A stretch of DNA of 64,000 bases from Prevotella sp. (lineage in GTDB: Bacteria; Bacteroidota; Bacteroidia; Bacteroidales; Bacteroidaceae). A program made the translations under genes and the position numbers. Positions 61,437 through 64,000 of the stretch are shown here, piece after piece. The notes below the pieces were generated by a model that saw nothing but the letters and a program-made list of their open reading frames with translations, was not told the DNA's origin and made no database searches. The DNA is taken from assembly GCA_017541365.1 (NCBI GenBank), contig JAFXZF010000009.1, forward strand, positions 62,001 to 126,000. The letters are read 5' to 3'. Each line of letters begins with the position of its first letter. Positions within the stretch are counted from its first letter, which is position 1.

Positions 61437-63524
61437 ATGAAATACGAAAAGATAAAAGCCATAAACCTCTCTGACGACGAAGATGAGTATGAAGATACTC
61501 TCGATGGTGATTCTGTTGACTCTGCCACCACTCAAGAGAGTAGCGACACGAAAAAAACGTCATCCAAGACACCGACAATCAATCGTTTCTCTCTCGACCT
61601 CACCAAAGCAGCTGAGGAAGGGAAACTTGACCCCGTAGTAGGACGCGAGCGCGAAATACAACGTTTGCAGGAGATATTGTGTCGTCGCAAGAAGAACAAT
61701 CCTATTCTCATCGGTGAGCCTGGTGTTGGCAAAAGCGCCATTGTAGAGGGGTTGGCACAGATGATAGCAGACAAACGCGTTTCACCCATTCTTCACAACA
61801 AACGTCTTGTATCGCTCGATATGGCCGGAATGGTAGCGGGTACCAAATATCGTGGACAATTTGAGGAGCGCATCAAGAATCTCACCAAAGAACTCGAGAA
61901 TAACAATGACATTATCATCTTTATTGATGAAATTCATACCATCATTGGCGCTGGTGGGGCAAGTGGTTCCATGGATGCCGCTAATATGCTCAAGCCGGCA
62001 CTCGCAAGGGGTGCCATACAGTGCATCGGTGCCACCACACTTGACGAATATCGCAAGTCTATAGAGAAAGATGGAGCACTTGAACGACGTTTCCAGAAAA
62101 TCATCGTTGAACCCTCCACTCCTGATGAAACTATGCAGATACTCACGAATATCCGTGAGCGTTATGAGCAGCACCATCATGTCATCTATTCCGAAGACGC
62201 GCTACATGCATGTGTCAAATTGACACAACGTTACATTACGGATCGAGCCTTTCCAGACAAGGCCATTGACGCTCTCGATGAGGTAGGAGCACGCATACAT
62301 TTACATCATGCCGACATACCCGTTGACATCACAGATCTTGAGACCGAAATAAAAATCATGAAGGACAACAAGTTGCAAGCTGTACAGAACCAGAATTTCG
62401 AACTTGCAGCAAGTTATCGTGATCAGCAGCAGAAACTTGAAGACCAACTTTCGGAGATCACACGCCGATGGAGCGAGGGTAGCACAGGAGACCGTGAGAC
62501 AGTCACTGTTGATGACGTTGCTGATGTTGTCGCAATGATGACGGGCATACCTGTACAACGCGTTGCCGAGTCGGAGGGCGAACGCCTTCGAGGCATGGCA
62601 AGCAAACTCAAACAGGAGGTGATAGCTCAAGACAAAGCCATAGAGAAAATGGTCAAAGCAATACAACGTAACCGAGTTGGACTGCATGATCCTAATCACC
62701 CTATAGGCGTATTCATGTTCCTCGGTCCTACGGGTGTAGGCAAGACACATCTCGCGAAAAAACTCGCAGAAGAGATGTTTGGCACGACTGATTCACTCAT
62801 ACGTATTGATATGAGTGAATATGCAGAAGCATTCAACACCTCTCGACTTGTTGGAGCCCCCCCTGGATATGTAGGTTATGAAGAGGGTGGACAACTCACC
62901 GAAAGGGTACGCCGCAAACCATATTCTATAGTACTGCTCGACGAGATAGAGAAGGCTAATAGTACCGTCTTCAATATACTTCTCCAAGTACTTGACGAAG
63001 GCAGACTTACTGATGGCAACGGTCGCCTTGTAGATTTTCGCAATACTATCATAATCATGACTAGTAATGCTGGCACGCGTCAACTCAAGGAGTTTGCACA
63101 TGGAGTAGGCTTCAATGCTGCAGGTAGCAATTTTAGGGAGGGCATAGTAAACGATAAAGACAAGGAATATGCAAGATCTATCATACAGAAGAGTCTATCC
63201 AAGCAATTCGCCCCAGAGTTTTTAAATCGTCTCGACGAAATCATCACTTTCGACCAACTTGACCTTGATGCCATCAAACAGATCATTGATATAGAACTTC
63301 GTGGGTTGTATAAGCGTGTTGAAGACATGGGCTATCACCTAACAATCACACCAGAGGTTAAAGAAACTGTCGCAAAGAAGGGCTATGATATACAATATGG
63401 CGCACGTCCCCTAAAACGCGCCATACAGAATTACATTGAGGACATTGTATGTGAGCGCATACTATCAAACGAATTGCCTCTTGGTTCTGAGATACTAATC
63501 GATAAAATTGAGCAAACAGTTTAA
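61437..63524 (+). CDS. ClpC-like AAA+ ATPase without the Clp N-domain
   Basis: 695 residues; full ClpC is about 830-850. Instead of the N-domain there are 48 acidic, Ser/Thr-rich residues ([28 protein letters not shown]...). An in-frame TAA lies just upstream of the ATG, so it is not a misplaced start. AAA1: [25 protein letters not shown]; a short middle domain (about 310-350); AAA2: [24 protein letters not shown], and the sensor-2 GARPLKRAI. It unfolds proteins, perhaps for ClpP; no IGF-type loop was checked. Confidence 0.88.
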   Translation: MKYEKIKAINLSDDEDEYEDTLDGDSVDSATTQESSDTKKTSSKTPTINRFSLDLTKAAEEGKLDPVVGREREIQRLQEILCRRKKNNPILIGEPGVGKSAIVEGLAQMIADKRVSPILHNKRLVSLDMAGMVAGTKYRGQFEERIKNLTKELENNNDIIIFIDEIHTIIGAGGASGSMDAANMLKPALARGAIQCIGATTLDEYRKSIEKDGALERRFQKIIVEPSTPDETMQILTNIRERYEQHHHVIYSEDALHACVKLTQRYITDRAFPDKAIDALDEVGARIHLHHADIPVDITDLETEIKIMKDNKLQAVQNQNFELAASYRDQQQKLEDQLSEITRRWSEGSTGDRETVTVDDVADVVAMMTGIPVQRVAESEGERLRGMASKLKQEVIAQDKAIEKMVKAIQRNRVGLHDPNHPIGVFMFLGPTGVGKTHLAKKLAEEMFGTTDSLIRIDMSEYAEAFNTSRLVGAPPGYVGYEEGGQLTERVRRKPYSIVLLDEIEKANSTVFNILLQVLDEGRLTDGNGRLVDFRNTIIIMTSNAGTRQLKEFAHGVGFNAAGSNFREGIVNDKDKEYARSIIQKSLSKQFAPEFLNRLDEIITFDQLDLDAIKQIIDIELRGLYKRVEDMGYHLTITPEVKETVAKKGYDIQYGARPLKRAIQNYIEDIVCERILSNELPLGSEILIDKIEQTV

Positions 63525-63566
63525 AGTAAAACGGAGCACAGAAAATTCTGCGCTCCGTTTTACTTT
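63523..63566. terminator. Bidirectional terminator between the ClpC-like gene and the GH25 gene
   Basis: 21-bp stem with one mismatch (63523-63543 with 63546-63566), loop of 2, flanked by A on the left and T on the right; works for both convergent genes. Confidence 0.88.
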
Positions 63567-63578
63567 ATTACTCCTTCT

Positions 63579-64000
63579 CTATTCTTCTGCTTTTATACAT
63601 AACTGCTTAAGATCATAATAGGAACCATTATATATATTGAAATCGACATACCCCTTAATTCCTGACACTTTACCAGCATCTGTATGCTGCCAAAATTTCC
63701 ATTCTCCTTTATACTCCATCTTTTCTACGTAGTAATGAGCTATCCAATACGGATAGTCATTAAAACGATTGTCAGAGAGATATTGTTCCTTAAACTTATA
63801 ATAGGTGTAAAGTATAGGCTTCACATGATAGCGATCTTCTACGATATGTAGCCATGTTAACACTTCACGCTGAAATTCCTCTACACTCTTGTCTGCAGGT
63901 TTGTGCTCCACATCAAGTATGGGAGGTAAATCTCCGTCCTCCAATTTAACCTCGGAAAGAAAATGTTGTGCTTGGGTACGTGCGGACGATTTTGTACTGT
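63579..64000 (-). CDS. GH25-family lysozyme (muramidase), N-terminus beyond the window
   Basis: Open through the right edge, about 140 residues seen. Motifs: DLPPILDVEHK (catalytic Asp and Glu region), KPILYTYYKFKEQYL, YPYWIAHYYVE, WKFWQHTDAGKVSGIKGYVDFNIYNGSYYDLKQL. It cleaves the glycan of peptidoglycan. The signal peptide and first strand lie outside the window. Terminator shared with the ClpC-like gene. Confidence 0.88.
   Translation of the reverse strand, partial: STKSSARTQAQHFLSEVKLEDGDLPPILDVEHKPADKSVEEFQREVLTWLHIVEDRYHVKPILYTYYKFKEQYLSDNRFNDYPYWIAHYYVEKMEYKGEWKFWQHTDAGKVSGIKGYVDFNIYNGSYYDLKQLCIKAEE

Overview
The window is chromosomal DNA of a Bacteroidota bacterium, most likely a Prevotellaceae/Bacteroidales gut-type organism. 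Evidence seen directly: promoters of the Bacteroides type (TTTG, about 20 bp, TAnnTTTG); a short primary sigma factor; an LpxC-FabZ fusion; ssb next to gldE; HU-family proteins with a Bacteroidota-type long form; DUF3078; and a general lack of Shine-Dalgarno sequences. Base composition is near 50% GC except in an AT-rich accessory block (about 7.1-11.0 kb). Nothing looks like a phage, an insertion sequence or a CRISPR array. LAYOUT. 0-5.8 kb: M48 protease and LemA, a hypothetical protein, a YhcH-like protein and a HAD phosphatase (all minus), then rsmG and a lipoprotein hydrolase (plus). 5.8-10.65 kb: a tightly packed minus-strand operon of six accessory genes: zinc-finger/DnaQ-type exonuclease/BRCT protein, tandem-BRCT-like protein, PD-(D/E)XK-like nuclease, small Imm50-like protein, EVE/PUA-like protein, macro-like protein. 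This is the best candidate for an undescribed system. 10.65-11.03 kb: a divergent control region with 22-bp palindromic tandem repeats. 11-14.4 kb: HU-like protein, ECF sigma with membrane partner, Spy-like protein, metallo-hydrolase, ruvC. 14.4-14.95 kb: a hairpin-rich non-coding element. 15-28.99 kb: twin ABC ATPase, purM, prfA, pyrF, the lipid A run lpxD/lpxC-fabZ/lpxA, miaA, PBP1A, a GHL10 protein and a tRNA-modifying methylase. 29-31 kb: manC and rpoD (minus). 31.1-32.8 kb: PIN-like protein and tRNA-Ser. 32.9-39.7 kb: a minus-strand TolC-MacA-MacB efflux operon that continues into its own LytS/LytTR pair and an OmpA-like protein. 39.9-47.3 kb: gldE, ssb, four tRNAs, fmt, ClC channel, sua5, glucosaminidase. 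47.4-52 kb: three tRNAs, an FAD oxidoreductase and two tandem phosphoglycerate kinases. 52.2-63.5 kb (plus): kdsC, thioesterase, an APH kinase-RapZ fusion, transporter, DUF3078 protein, Pif1-like helicase, lipoprotein, TPR protein, and a ClpC-like ATPase lacking the N domain. The window ends in a GH25 lysozyme (minus). HOW IT WORKS TOGETHER. Most genes are housekeeping: envelope synthesis (lpx genes, kdsC, PBP1A, GDP-mannose), translation (prfA, fmt, miaA, sua5, tRNAs), nucleotide synthesis (purM, pyrF) and glycolysis. The most distinctive non-gene feature is a dispersed family of degenerate 7-bp tandem arrays (typical unit GTTCAYA). They sit at gene junctions, abut or contain start codons (four TTG-start genes begin inside the last units), fill the upstream region of tRNA promoters, and even encode a protein linker and part of a signal peptide.
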